NCBI GenBank assembly: GCA_022823605.1 | Contig: JAJEHS010000004.1 | Location: forward strand, 21,190-85,189 | Direction: 5' to 3' | DNA from: Paracoccaceae bacterium | GTDB taxonomy: Bacteria > Pseudomonadota > Alphaproteobacteria > Rhodobacterales > Rhodobacteraceae | DNA: 64,000 nucleotides | In this document: piece after piece, positions 39,044 through 47,990 of the stretch | Layout: every line of letters starts with the position of its first letter | Numbering within the stretch: the stretch's first letter is position 1 | The notes under the pieces: model-generated | Databases searched by the model: none | Told to the model about the DNA's origin: nothing | The model's input: the letters and a program-made list of their open reading frames with translations, nothing else | Position numbers and translations under genes: made by a program

Positions 39044-39071
39044 CAGAGATAAAGTACCTGATACCAAATTC
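39044..39071 (-). repeat. inverted repeat, left arm (porin 3' flank copy)
   Basis: The reverse complement of this 28-base stretch matches 41068-41095 at 25 of 28 positions, the three differences all being transitions. It lies just past the terminator of the truncated porin copy on the minus strand and marks the left end of an inverted duplication of the porin 3' region. Confidence 0.65.
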
Positions 39072-39077
39072 TATTAC

Positions 39078-39107
39078 AAAAAAAGGCGGGACCTTCCCGC
39101 CTTTTTT
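39078..39107. terminator. bidirectional rho-independent terminator
   Basis: GGCGGG (39085-39090) and CCCGCC (39096-39101) form a perfect 6-bp GC stem with a 5-base loop. It is flanked by seven A on the left (39078-39084) and six T on the right (39102-39107), so it can stop transcripts in both directions. On the minus strand it sits directly after the porin remnant, and its T-run flank resembles that after the intact-length porin at 40933. Confidence 0.85.
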
Positions 39108-39129
39108 CGTTTAAATTAACCAGATTTAA

Positions 39130-39192
39130 CTAGAATGAAAAAACAATGGCTGAAGCAAATACGATAGATTTTCTACTTGTACCTATCTCTCT
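39130..39192 (-). pseudogene. porin C-terminal remnant (inverted copy)
   Basis: On the minus strand this codes for REIGTSRKSIVFASAIVFSF followed by TAG. It closely follows the last residues of the porin at 39813-40907 (GTKDITTLEATIVFSF), including the terminal Phe needed for outer-membrane assembly. A stop codon (TAA) lies in frame just upstream, and no porin body is found. With the following terminator and the 39044 repeat, this is the surviving 3' end of a second, inverted porin gene. Confidence 0.6.
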
Positions 39193-39812
39193 TTATCTTT
39201 GATAACAATAATTGCCAAGGATTCTTCGGGCGGAGGAATGATAGGATTCATCAGGACAAGAAGGCCCTTGCCATGGCGAATTCAGATATCATTTCCGGAA
39301 TGGCCAGGGGACTGTCAATCAGGAGAATCAGTGGCCTGTTTCAGTTTCATCATCAAGCCAAGGTGACCCCATTTTGGTTTCGTCAACACTTCAAGTCCAC
39401 CATTCCTGATTTGAGCCGACAGGCAAATCCGAATGACACGGATTGAAATCCACCACAAATTCAATTGCCTTTCCAGATAGTTCGAAGCTTGGTTTCCGCA
39501 GGAAACCCTGGCAGTGTAGGATTTTCCGGACTGTACTGATTGACCGGTTGTCATGTGATTTCTTCTTCCCTTTGGAATTCAGCAAACAATATTCGATTAA
39601 AAGTTTGGGAAGGAATCAGGCCAATGATTTTCCCGATCAATGTCCAGCTTGGCATGAGCAGCTTGGAATTATGATTGTTGTTAAAATGATACAGTTTGAA
39701 TTGATATAAATTAACCCCTTCCCTTGTTTCCGGGCATATCTATCAATGGCCTCGGCAGTAATAACACTACCATTCAATAAATTCGATTAACAAGGATAAT
39801 GGGTAGGTAATA
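39193..39812. other. 620-base gap with no intact gene before the porin
   Basis: Short open frames exist on both strands (for example 39177-39446 on plus and 39391-39585 on minus), but none has a recognisable domain, ribosome binding site or consistent frame. Given the porin remnant on its left edge, it may be debris of deleted genes. The porin promoter should lie near its right end; TTCAATAAATTCGATTAACA lies around 39773-39792. Confidence 0.45.
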
Positions 39813-40907
39813 ATGAGAAAACTTATCGTATTCGCTTCAACCCTTGCCCTCTCCGGCAGCATGACCTTTGCCATGGATGAGGAGATGATGATGGAGGCCT
39901 CGGCACCTTCTGTAGTAGTGGGAGGTTCAGGCAAGATCGGGGTCAAGAACGTAGATGACAGTTCAAAACCAGATGTCGAGCAATTCCAATTGGTCTGAGC
40001 TTACAAGGTGACATTCGATTCCACTGGAACGACCGATGGTGGCCTGATGTTCGGAGCCGGTATGTCCATTCGGGATGATACCACTGAAACTGATGATGGT
40101 GGTCCTGTTGTCAAGGGTTCCTATGTATTTGTTGGCGGAGCCGATGGTTCCTGGAAACTGCAGTTCGGTGGCAATGATCCGGGTATCGACCTTGCTGGCG
40201 GCTTTGGCGTTGCCGATGATCACTTCGGTGGTGGGGATGACACGACCATTGCCCTGTCAGGTTCATTTGGAAATACCCAGTACAGGATCACAGCCGCTGA
40301 TCCAGGAAATGGAAAGATAGCAAGGGTATTTGATGACACTACTACTGGTGGTGTAAATGAAAGCAATTTTAAGGCCTACCAAGCTGCCAAGGTTGCAGAT
40401 GGTGACTGGTCGGTGGGTGTTAGCCATTTGATCAACACGATCAATGTTGGATTTGGTATGGATTCCGAGGGTGGTCTAGCCATTGGTTTAAGTACCAGCT
40501 TTTCCGATGTAACCACTTCTCTCTATTGGTCCAAATCCGATCATACTGATGTAATTGTTGCAGAAGATCCTGATCCTACTTGTCCCGACAAAATAGCCTC
40601 GCAAGAAAACATGGGTTTAGGTGTAATGGTTTTGATGTCAGCAGGTGAGGGTACCACTTTCTCGGTTGGTTATTCCACACGCAAACTTGAACAGTCTGGA
40701 GCGGATGAAGAAGGCAATAATGGAACCGCTAAAACCAAGTTGGTAGAGGTTGATTTCTCCTATGATCTCGGTGGTGGGGCTACCCTCAGTGCCGGTATTG
40801 ACAAAAAGGATGCCGAATTCCTGACCTCAGCTGATAGTGGTAATAATGCAATTCTTGGTACAAAGGATATCACGACACTTGAAGCAACAATTGTCTTTTC
40901 CTTCTAA
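39813..40907 (+). pseudogene. outer-membrane porin gene interrupted by an in-frame TGA
   Basis: A single frame runs from ATG 39813 to TAA 40907 except for a TGA at 39996-39998. Before it are a 20-residue signal peptide (ending MTFAM) and the first strand (VGGSGKIGVKNVDD). After it the frame resumes as AYKVTFDSTGTTDGGLMFGAG and continues through a full alphaproteobacterial-type 16-strand-like porin to the C-terminal ATIVFSF. TGA serves as a normal stop for many genes here (moaC, gltX, cysD), so recoding is unlikely. This is a recent nonsense mutation or a base-calling error. If read through, the protein would have 364 residues, typical for the family. Confidence 0.8.
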
Positions 40908-40932
40908 TTCATAGAAAGCAAACAAATAGAAA

Positions 40933-40957
40933 GGGCGGATTATTCCGCCCTTTTTTT
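40933..40957 (+). terminator. rho-independent terminator after the porin
   Basis: GGGCGGA (40933-40939) pairs with TCCGCCC (40944-40950) around a TTAT loop, followed by seven T (40951-40957), 25 bases after the porin stop. Confidence 0.88.
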
Positions 40958-41067
40958 GTAACTGAATTTAGAAAGGTAAATTCCAAGATAAATATGAAAT
41001 TCATTACACTTTAGTAATGAACTCAAATAATCTTAAAGTTATTGTAATTCAAAAAAGTGGCAAATCC

Positions 41068-41095
41068 GAATTTGGTATCAGGCACTCTATCTTTG
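41068..41095 (+). repeat. inverted repeat, right arm (porin 3' flank)
   Basis: Partner of 39044-39071 in opposite orientation (25 of 28 identical). It lies about 110 bases beyond the porin terminator, farther than in the left copy, so one flank has gained or lost roughly 95 bases. Confidence 0.65.
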
Positions 41096-41175
41096 GACAC
41101 AGCCGAAATTGAGTTTTCAATGCAACCTAATGGTTAATTTTGTTTTAAAATACTGATACTTATGAAAAATACCTT

Positions 41176-42318
41176 CTAATTGTTCATGGCTCTCCAGGCA
41201 CGAACATTTTTCCTATGTTCGGAATAGCTTTTTGCAAAGGCATGACCACCCTTCCCGTTTGCAACGAAAAAAAGGTAATCGGTCTCTTCAGGATGAAGGG
41301 CTGCATGGATTGACAGGCGAGAGGGGTTGGAAATGGGAGTTGGTGGCAAACCCGGATGAAGGTACGTGTTATAAGGCGTATCCTTTTTCAATTCACTTTG
41401 ACGAAGCCCTCTACCCAAATACCCTTTTCCTTCGGTAAGACCATAGATAAGGGTCGGGTCAGTTTGTAAAAGCATGCGCTTGTCAAGACGATTTGAAAAA
41501 ACCGAAGAAACCAATGCCTTCTCCTCGATCAAACCTGTTTCTTTTTCGATTATTGATGCAATAATTAATACTTCCGCAGGAGATTTCAGGTGGGTATCAG
41601 CAGGCCTGTTATTCCATTCTTCTTCCAAAATTCTGGCTTGATTTGATGCCAGTCGATTTAAAAACTCTGTTCGGTCGGTCGGGTATTTGACTAAATAGGT
41701 ATTGGGAGCCAATGAGCCTTCTGGGGGAATGGCATCAATGTCGCCAACAAAAAATGGTGCATTTTTTAGGGAATTGACAATTTGCCAACTGGTCAAACCC
41801 TCGATAATGGTCACTGAAAGCAAAAATGGAAAGTCATTTTCCAATATGGACCGAATAACCGGGGGTATCTCTCCTTCGTAGATTTCTGAATATATTTCAG
41901 CGTAGTTGCCAGTAACTGGTATCCTTTCCCTTACCTGAAGTGTGTTCCCCGTGCCTGAAAGAATCAATTTGATGGTATATTTGTAAAGGTCTGGACCGGG
42001 TTTTGTAATGATTGTCAGGACATCTCCCATTGAAGCGCTCGGGGGAATTTCAAATAAACCGTAGTTGAGCTGATTTTGCTTGTTTGCCAAATAAGTTCCG
42101 ATTTGAAAAACCAACTTGCTGTGTATTATTCCCTCTTCAAGAAGGTTGTTGGCAATTCCATCCATATTTGCCCCTTTTTCGATTGTGAAATAAACGGCAT
42201 CTTGAAGGGGGCCTGCTTCCTTGAACTTGGATGTTGAATATAACAGCAGACCAGCACCGATAATTACCAAGACCAGGAGAAAGGTAATTATCTCCGAAGG
42301 AAATGACTTTAAAGACAT
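41176..42318 (-). CDS. mltG: endolytic murein transglycosylase MltG
   Basis: Cuts nascent glycan strands and so sets their length. A 380-residue protein with one N-terminal transmembrane helix (about 8-28), a LysM-like domain, and the YceG catalytic domain with IASIIEKETG (catalytic Glu), VFSNRLDKRMLLQTDPT, YNTYLHPGLPPTPISNP, and the C-terminal HAFAKSYSEH. It starts 1 base from the fabF stop and is the last gene of the fab operon, the common alphaproteobacterial order fabD-fabG-acpP-fabF-mltG. Confidence 0.95.
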   Translation of the reverse strand: MSLKSFPSEIITFLLVLVIIGAGLLLYSTSKFKEAGPLQDAVYFTIEKGANMDGIANNLLEEGIIHSKLVFQIGTYLANKQNQLNYGLFEIPPSASMGDVLTIITKPGPDLYKYTIKLILSGTGNTLQVRERIPVTGNYAEIYSEIYEGEIPPVIRSILENDFPFLLSVTIIEGLTSWQIVNSLKNAPFFVGDIDAIPPEGSLAPNTYLVKYPTDRTEFLNRLASNQARILEEEWNNRPADTHLKSPAEVLIIASIIEKETGLIEEKALVSSVFSNRLDKRMLLQTDPTLIYGLTEGKGYLGRGLRQSELKKDTPYNTYLHPGLPPTPISNPSRLSIHAALHPEETDYLFFVANGKGGHAFAKSYSEHRKNVRAWRAMNN

Positions 42319-42319
42319 T

Positions 42320-43573
42320 TTAGAATTTTGAAAAAATCAATGTTGCGTTGGAACCACCAAAACCAAAGGAGTTTGACATCACATGATTGACATTCCTTTG
42401 TTTGGCTAGGTTTGGAACTAGATCGAACTCACCTGAAACAACTGGATTTTCCAAATTGATCGTGGGAGGTACAATCTGGTCTCTAATTGCCAAGATAGAA
42501 AATATAGCTTCAACTGCACCGGCAGCACCCAGCAAATGGCCAATCGAGGATTTTGTGGATGAAATGGATACATTATCCAATTTAGAGCCAAGCAATTTGC
42601 TGACAGCACTCAATTCTATTGTATCGGCCATGGTTGAAGTACCATGTGCATTAATATAATCCAAATCAGCATTGTTAATTTTTGCCTTGTTCAGAGCCAT
42701 TGCCATGGATCTCAACCCACCACTTCCATCCTCGGATGGAGCTGTGATATGATACGCATCGCCAGATAGACCATAACCGGTGATCTCGGCATAAATCTTG
42801 GCACCTCGCTTTTTGGCGTGTTCCAACTCTTCCAGTACCACAATACCGGCACCCTCACCCATGACAAATCCATCCCTGTCAGTGTCAAAGGGACGGCTAG
42901 CTCTTTCAGGTTGTTCACGCCACCGGGTTGAAAGCGCCTTGCAGGCATTAAAACCGGCTATGCCTATCTCACAGATCGGACTTTCAGAACCCCCTGCTAT
43001 CATCACGTCGGCCTCGTCGGCCATGATGATTTTTGCCGCATCCCCCAAGGCATGAGCACCTGTTGCACAAGCAGTTACAGTAGACTGATTCGGCCCCTTG
43101 AAATCATATCGAATGGATACTTGACCGGAGGCGAGGTTAATAAGTGAACCGGGAATGAAAAAAGGCGAAATTCTTCGTGGTCCCTTCTCCTTGAGTTGGA
43201 GAGTGGTATCGGCAATGGTTGAAAGTCCACCAATTCCGGATCCGATCAAGACCCCGGCACGATATTGTTCCTCTTCACTGGACGGTTTCCAGCCTGAATC
43301 TTCCATGGCTTGGTCAGAAGCAACCATGGAATACAGAATGAAATCATCAATTTTCCTTCTATCCCTGGCAGGCATCCAATCATCCGGATTAAAACTCTCA
43401 TTTGGACCTGAGGGAATTTCACAAGCATAATTCGTGACGAGATGGGTTGCATCAAACTTGGTAATGGTCTTACAGGCTCCCTGACCATCCAGCAGATTTT
43501 TCCAGGTAGTTTCCACTCCACAACCCAGAGGTGTGACCACTCCCAAACCTGTAACAACCACTCTTCTAACCAC
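42320..43573 (-). CDS. fabF: beta-ketoacyl-ACP synthase II
   Basis: Elongating condensing enzyme of type II fatty acid synthesis. The 417-residue protein shows the Cys-His-His triad: Cys169 in TVTACATGAHALG, NAHGTSTMADTIE, and STKSSIGHLLGAAG, plus the C-terminal NSFGFGGSNATL. The start is GTG 43573 (MVRRVVVTGLG). Sits between the HisA-like gene and mltG. Confidence 0.96.
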   Translation of the reverse strand: MVRRVVVTGLGVVTPLGCGVETTWKNLLDGQGACKTITKFDATHLVTNYACEIPSGPNESFNPDDWMPARDRRKIDDFILYSMVASDQAMEDSGWKPSSEEEQYRAGVLIGSGIGGLSTIADTTLQLKEKGPRRISPFFIPGSLINLASGQVSIRYDFKGPNQSTVTACATGAHALGDAAKIIMADEADVMIAGGSESPICEIGIAGFNACKALSTRWREQPERASRPFDTDRDGFVMGEGAGIVVLEELEHAKKRGAKIYAEITGYGLSGDAYHITAPSEDGSGGLRSMAMALNKAKINNADLDYINAHGTSTMADTIELSAVSKLLGSKLDNVSISSTKSSIGHLLGAAGAVEAIFSILAIRDQIVPPTINLENPVVSGEFDLVPNLAKQRNVNHVMSNSFGFGGSNATLIFSKF

Positions 43574-43632
43574 TCTTCAAACCCCAATTCTTGTTTTGCT
43601 TTGAAATTTATGGAAATAAATGATTATTTCCA

Positions 43633-44343
43633 CTAGATGGCATTCAGCACATCTTCCAATTCGAAGGTCTTGTTGTAAAGTCCAGTTCCAACAATTACAC
43701 CCTCAACATTGGGTATTTTGGACAATTTTTCAATGATACTTACCCTTCTCATCACACCGCTGGCAATTATCGGGCTACTGGAAATTCCTGCAAGGTAAGT
43801 CAACTGTTCGAAGGTACTGTCCCAATCCTCAATATTTGCATCGATATCAGTAATGATAATACCAGCTAGGGGAATTCGGTTATAAGCCTTGATAAAATCC
43901 TCTGGCTCAATTGGACCTGCTTCCTTCCAACCATGAATCATCACCTTGCCTTGCCAGATATCCAAGGCAATGACGATTTGATCCGGATGCAACTTGGCAA
44001 TTTCCTTGACCAAATCCGGATTGAGTACGGCCAAGGTTCCAACAACAACCCGGCCAACCCCTGCATCTATCCACTCTTCAGCATGCAGGGCAGATCTTAC
44101 TCCACCCCCATATTGAACAGGTATCTTGGCGTGTCTTATGATTTTGAGTACCAGATCCTTGTTTTTTTCAGACCCAGCTATGGCATCGAAATCTGTAACA
44201 TGCATCCAGGAAGCCCCGGCATGTAAAAATTCCTGGGCTTTTTCAACCGGATCTACATGCCAAACAACGGGTCTGTCGGTATCGCCTCGCTCAAGACTTA
44301 CACAAACCCGATCCATTAATTGAATCGTTGGGAAAATCAACAT
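43633..44343 (-). CDS. HisA-like TIM-barrel protein lacking the catalytic Asp
   Basis: A 236-residue HisA/HisF-family barrel. HisA-like features include VQYGGGVRS, GVGRVVVGTLAV, IALDIWQGKV and GVIVGTGLYNKTF. However, the N-terminal PAxDL is PTIQL, so the catalytic Asp is Gln8, and the usual RDG loop after TDI is DAN. A second HisA-like protein with PTMEL or similar is, from memory, conserved in marine Rhodobacteraceae. The gene lies inside the fab operon, not a his operon. It is therefore unlikely to be the ProFAR isomerase; its real substrate is unknown. Confidence 0.75.
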   Translation of the reverse strand: MLIFPTIQLMDRVCVSLERGDTDRPVVWHVDPVEKAQEFLHAGASWMHVTDFDAIAGSEKNKDLVLKIIRHAKIPVQYGGGVRSALHAEEWIDAGVGRVVVGTLAVLNPDLVKEIAKLHPDQIVIALDIWQGKVMIHGWKEAGPIEPEDFIKAYNRIPLAGIIITDIDANIEDWDSTFEQLTYLAGISSSPIIASGVMRRVSIIEKLSKIPNVEGVIVGTGLYNKTFELEDVLNAI

Positions 44344-44449
44344 TAAGTAATCCTCGTTTAGAACAAGAAAAAAACGTAATCTCCCTTTTTACCCCATTCC
44401 TTACGCCAAATTCTCATTTTAATATTTTTATTGGTAAGCTACCCAACCT

Positions 44450-44686
44450 TTATGCTTGGGCCTTTTTGATAAAATTGACGGCATCCTCAAAAGTATTGAT
44501 ACCCTCGGCATCTTCATCCTTGATTTCAACTTCGAATTCTTCTTCGAAAGCCATTACCAATTCGACCGTATCCAAACTGTCTGCACCGAGATCCTGAATA
44601 AATGAAGCTGAATGAACTACCGCTTCCTCATCCACTCCCAAGTGGTCCACTACAATTGCTCGAACGCGAGATTCAATATCATCCAT
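44450..44686 (-). CDS. acpP: acyl carrier protein
   Basis: A 78-residue acidic ACP carrying the growing chain on 4'-phosphopantetheine at Ser37 ([18 protein letters not shown]). A GGAG lies 7 bases before the ATG. The 173 bases between fabG and acpP contain no gene and may hold a second promoter, as is common for acpP, whose product is needed in large amounts. Confidence 0.97.
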   Translation of the reverse strand: MDDIESRVRAIVVDHLGVDEEAVVHSASFIQDLGADSLDTVELVMAFEEEFEVEIKDEDAEGINTFEDAVNFIKKAQA

Positions 44687-44859
44687 GTTTTACTCCTATT
44701 CTAAATATATCCTACTTAGGCTTTCGCCATGCTTTCAAAATGAAAATAATTTAAGAAACCAAACAAATATTAAATTCAAGGAATTTACTTGTCCAAATAA
44801 AATATGTTTATTTGCATAAGTTCGTTAATCTAGTCCATTTTCCTGAAATTAATAATTTT

Positions 44860-45606
44860 CTATATCATAGCAAGTCCACCATTTACGTGCAAGGATTGAC
44901 CTGTAATATACGAAGCTTGCTCTGACGCCAAAAACAGTACCGGATACGATATATCCTCAGGCTGTCCCATTTTTTGCATGGGAATGTTATCCAAAAGCAT
45001 TTTTTTTCTATCCTCGGACAGCTTATTGGTCATTTCAGTCTCAATAAACCCCGGGGCAAGACAATTGACCGTAATTCCACGGTTTGCAACTTCCTGGGCC
45101 AGTGATTTGGAGAATCCGAGCAATCCAGCCTTGGCGGCAGCATAATTTGCTTGTCCCGGATTGCCAGTTGAACCAACCACTGATGTAATATTGATGATCC
45201 TTCCCCACCGCTTCTTGAGCATGTTTCGCAATAGCCCCTTCGTGAGCACCATGACCGCTTTCAGGTTTATATCCAGAACAGCTTGCCAGTCCTGTTCATC
45301 CATTCTCAGTAACAATCCATCCCGGGTAATTCCGGCATTATTGACCAGAATATCGATTCCACCATCAAGACAGGATACCTGTGAAACCAAACCCGTTATA
45401 TCCTCCGAGTTTCCAAGGTTACATGGTATGGTGACAATTTTCCCCTGAGTACCAAGCTTTGATTCCATCTCTGCCAGTTTCTCTACCCTTGTCCCGGTGA
45501 CAACCACCTCAGCACCAGCATTTAGCAATGCAATTGTTATGGCCTCACCAATTCCTCCGGTGGCCCCCGTTACCAAAGCTCGTTTATTACTAAGATCTAT
45601 TTTCAT
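44860..45606 (-). CDS. fabG: 3-oxoacyl-ACP reductase
   Basis: NADPH-dependent reductase of fatty acid synthesis. The 248-residue SDR has ALVTGATGGIG, NNAGITRD, Ser in NITSVVG and the YxxxK pair in YAAAKAG, and ends with VNGGLAMI. It begins 1 base from the fabD stop. Placement between fabD and acpP and the FabG-like NPGQANYAAAKAG region make the assignment secure. Confidence 0.96.
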   Translation of the reverse strand: MKIDLSNKRALVTGATGGIGEAITIALLNAGAEVVVTGTRVEKLAEMESKLGTQGKIVTIPCNLGNSEDITGLVSQVSCLDGGIDILVNNAGITRDGLLLRMDEQDWQAVLDINLKAVMVLTKGLLRNMLKKRWGRIINITSVVGSTGNPGQANYAAAKAGLLGFSKSLAQEVANRGITVNCLAPGFIETEMTNKLSEDRKKMLLDNIPMQKMGQPEDISYPVLFLASEQASYITGQSLHVNGGLAMI

Positions 45607-45607
45607 T

Positions 45608-46546
45608 TTACTCCATCCTTTCCAGGGCTGACTTTACCTGTTGGGAATTACCTATTGGAAAGCATTTGATATTTCTGTCGATTCTTCGGACCAAACCAGT
45701 AAGAACATTGCCAGATCCGAGTTCAAAGGCGTTGCTGATCTGCTTTTGGGACAAATGCTTGATTGAATCATGCCATCTTACAGTAGCGGTAACCTGCTTG
45801 ACCAAATTGCTCCTGATTTCATCGGAATTGATTACGGGTTCAGCTGTAACATTTGCAATAATGGGTACGGAAGGGTTCCTTATTTTGGTTATTTCAAGAG
45901 CTTCCTTCATCCGTTCAGCTGCCGGATTCATCAACTGGCAATGAAAAGGGGCTGATACAGTAAGTTCAACCACACGTCTAGCTCCCTTATCAGTCGCAAT
46001 TTCCATTGCCCTGTTTACCGATTCAATACTCCCGGATACAACAATCTGTTTGGGGTCATTGTCATTGGCTATATCACAAATACCTGATTCTGAAGCTAAT
46101 TCAGCAATTTCCTTCACGACATTTATTTCAAGACCCAAAATCGCAGCCATCTTGCCCTCACCGATCTTAACGGCCTCTTGCATGGCCTCTCCTCGCAATC
46201 GCAATAATCTGGCTGTATCTTCCAGCGAGATTGCTCCAGCAGCACACAATGCAGAATATTCCCCCAAACTGTGTCCAGCCATATATGCTATTGAAGTCAA
46301 TGAAAAGCCTTCCGCCAGTAGTGCCCGGTAGGCCGCCACGGATGCTGCCATTAAAGCAGGTTGAACATTCCTGGTCAAGGTTAATTCTTCGATGTCACCC
46401 TGCCAGATCAGGTCGGAGAGCTTTTCCTCCAAGGCTTCATCAACCATATCAAATACCTGTTTTGACGCGGAATAGTTTTCGGCTAAATCCTTCCCCATTC
46501 CAATTGCTTGAGAACCTTGTCCGGGAAACAACAATGCTGACTTCAC
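45608..46546 (-). CDS. fabD: malonyl-CoA:ACP transacylase
   Basis: Loads malonate onto ACP. The 312-residue protein has the N-terminal FPGQGSQAIGMG, the nucleophile Ser93 in GHSLGEYSAL, the malonyl-specific Arg region, and SAPFHCQLM with the active-site His. The start is GTG 46546 with AGGAG 7 bases upstream. First gene of the fabD-fabG-acpP-hisA-like-fabF-mltG run; divergent from rpsF. Confidence 0.96.
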   Translation of the reverse strand: MKSALLFPGQGSQAIGMGKDLAENYSASKQVFDMVDEALEEKLSDLIWQGDIEELTLTRNVQPALMAASVAAYRALLAEGFSLTSIAYMAGHSLGEYSALCAAGAISLEDTARLLRLRGEAMQEAVKIGEGKMAAILGLEINVVKEIAELASESGICDIANDNDPKQIVVSGSIESVNRAMEIATDKGARRVVELTVSAPFHCQLMNPAAERMKEALEITKIRNPSVPIIANVTAEPVINSDEIRSNLVKQVTATVRWHDSIKHLSQKQISNAFELGSGNVLTGLVRRIDRNIKCFPIGNSQQVKSALERME

Positions 46547-46765
46547 TATTTTTCTCCTAAATTCAACTCAAACCCTTATTAGGTGTTGTAAAATCCAACC
46601 TCAATCCCACTTAAAGAAAATTAAGTTGGATAGTTCCTCTGGTAATTCAACCCCGAGGATTCCACCTTGCAAATTTATATCAGAATCACTAGTTTGTAGC
46701 GTTCCGATATGCTGTGGCTGAGGAGTCTGCATTTGAGAATACAAAATTATTTTTTGAGGTTATAA

Positions 46766-47098
46766 ATGGCCCTATATGAACAGGTTTGCATTGCTAGACA
46801 AGAACTGTCAAGCACTCAGGTCGAGAGACTCTCCGAGGATATTGAAGGCATACTGTCTGACAAGGGAGGCTCTGTCCTTTACAAAGAATATTGGGGTGCC
46901 CGAAAACTAGCATATGCGATAAAGAAAAACCGTCGAGGGCATTATCTGTTTTTCCGCCTGGATTCACCCCCAGAAGCAGTAATCGAACTTGAAAGAAGAT
47001 TGCGGTTGAATGAGGACATTCTACGTTACCTGACGACCAAAGTCGATATACATTCAGAAGAGCCCACCCCCATTATGGCTTCAAAACAAGCAAATTAA
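46766..47098 (+). CDS. rpsF: 30S ribosomal protein S6
   Basis: The 110-residue S6 binds S18 in the platform of the small subunit. Visible family features are YEQVCIARQELS at the start, EYWGARKLAYAIKKNRRGHY and LNEDILRYLT. GAGGT precedes the ATG. The 219-base leader may hold an S6:S18 autoregulatory structure (a CCG occurs near 46706), but I could not fold it convincingly. Operon rpsF-rpsR-rplI. Confidence 0.97.
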   Translation: MALYEQVCIARQELSSTQVERLSEDIEGILSDKGGSVLYKEYWGARKLAYAIKKNRRGHYLFFRLDSPPEAVIELERRLRLNEDILRYLTTKVDIHSEEPTPIMASKQAN

Positions 47099-47119
47099 TT
47101 TGATTGGAAGGACTATATT

Positions 47120-47347
47120 ATGATGAGGCAAAATTACTTTCAGCGTAGAAGAGTTTGCCCTTTTTCAAGTGATAATTCACCAGAGATCGATTATAAGGAT
47201 ATAAAATTGCTTCGGAAATTCCTGACCGAGCATGGCAAAATTATTCCGCGAAGGATTTCTGCCGTTTCATCTGGGAAACAAAGGGAACTCGCACGAGCTG
47301 TAAAACGAGCACGTTTCATAGCCTTGTTGCCTTACAGCGCAAAATAG
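47120..47347 (+). CDS. rpsR: 30S ribosomal protein S18
   Basis: A 75-residue S18 with the FFxRRRVCPF-like start, [23 protein letters not shown] and [18 protein letters not shown] (47106-47112) is an ideal ribosome binding site; two tandem ATGs follow (47120, 47123). Lies between rpsF and rplI as usual. Confidence 0.97.
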   Translation: MMRQNYFQRRRVCPFSSDNSPEIDYKDIKLLRKFLTEHGKIIPRRISAVSSGKQRELARAVKRARFIALLPYSAK

Positions 47348-47357
47348 GATTGTCGTA

Positions 47358-47957
47358 ATGGAACTTATACTTCTTGAAAAAGTAAACAATCTAGGGTTGA
47401 TGGGGGATTTGGTAAGGGTTAAACCAGGTTATGCCAGAAATTACCTACTCCCCCAGAAGAAAGCATTAAAGAATACTGAAGAAAATCGAAAGTATTTTGA
47501 GGATAAAAGGGTAGAAATTGAGGCCAGAAATCTTGAACTGAGAAATGAAGCCGAGGCTGTTTCAGAAAAAATTGATGGTCAATCCTTTATTGTCATCAGA
47601 TCAGCTTCTGAAACCGGATCACTTTACGGTTCCGTCTCTAAGCGGGACATTGCAACGGCTGCAACTGAAAGTGGCTTGTCCATAGACCGCAAGCAGATTG
47701 AACTCAATCGACCCTTCAAGGAAATAGGCATCTATGAAGTAAAGGTTAATTTACATCCTGAAGTAGAAACCACCATTTATGTCAACATTGCCCGAACAGT
47801 CGAGGAAGCCGAGGCTCAATCTGATGCTGGTGAAGAAGAAACTGGTGAAACCACGGTTGAAGCACACGGAGAGACTGAAGAAGATGAAGTAGTAGTTGAA
47901 GAAGCTGAAGTTGAACAGGCTGAAACGTCAGAAGAACAGGTTGAAGCCAAGGAATAA
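47358..47957 (+). CDS. rplI: 50S ribosomal protein L9 with acidic C-terminal extension
   Basis: A 199-residue L9. The N-terminal rRNA-binding domain (MELILLEKVNNLGLMGDLVRVKPGYARNYL), the connecting helix and the C-terminal domain end near residue 148. About 50 residues follow that are mostly Glu, Ala, Val and Thr (low complexity). Alphaproteobacterial L9 often carries such a tail. The DNA of the tail has a repetitive GAAGA/GAAGC texture and could vary in length by slippage. Confidence 0.96.
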   Translation: MELILLEKVNNLGLMGDLVRVKPGYARNYLLPQKKALKNTEENRKYFEDKRVEIEARNLELRNEAEAVSEKIDGQSFIVIRSASETGSLYGSVSKRDIATAATESGLSIDRKQIELNRPFKEIGIYEVKVNLHPEVETTIYVNIARTVEEAEAQSDAGEEETGETTVEAHGETEEDEVVVEEAEVEQAETSEEQVEAKE

Positions 47958-47990
47958 TTTTGTTGTAATCCCGGGCTTTAACCCAGGTAA

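Noticed and set aside
39177..39585. Possible transposase fragments left of the porin
   Set aside because: Neither frame shows DDE or HUH motifs or terminal repeats; I could not support a mobile element.
39996..39998. TGA in the porin as selenocysteine or reassigned tryptophan codon
   Set aside because: Many genes here end in TGA with no read-through homology, no selenocysteine-type hairpin is evident after the codon, and porins are not selenoproteins.
47970..47987. Hairpin between convergent rplI and pxpA as a terminator
   Set aside because: Only a 5-pair stem with a mismatch and no proper T-run.
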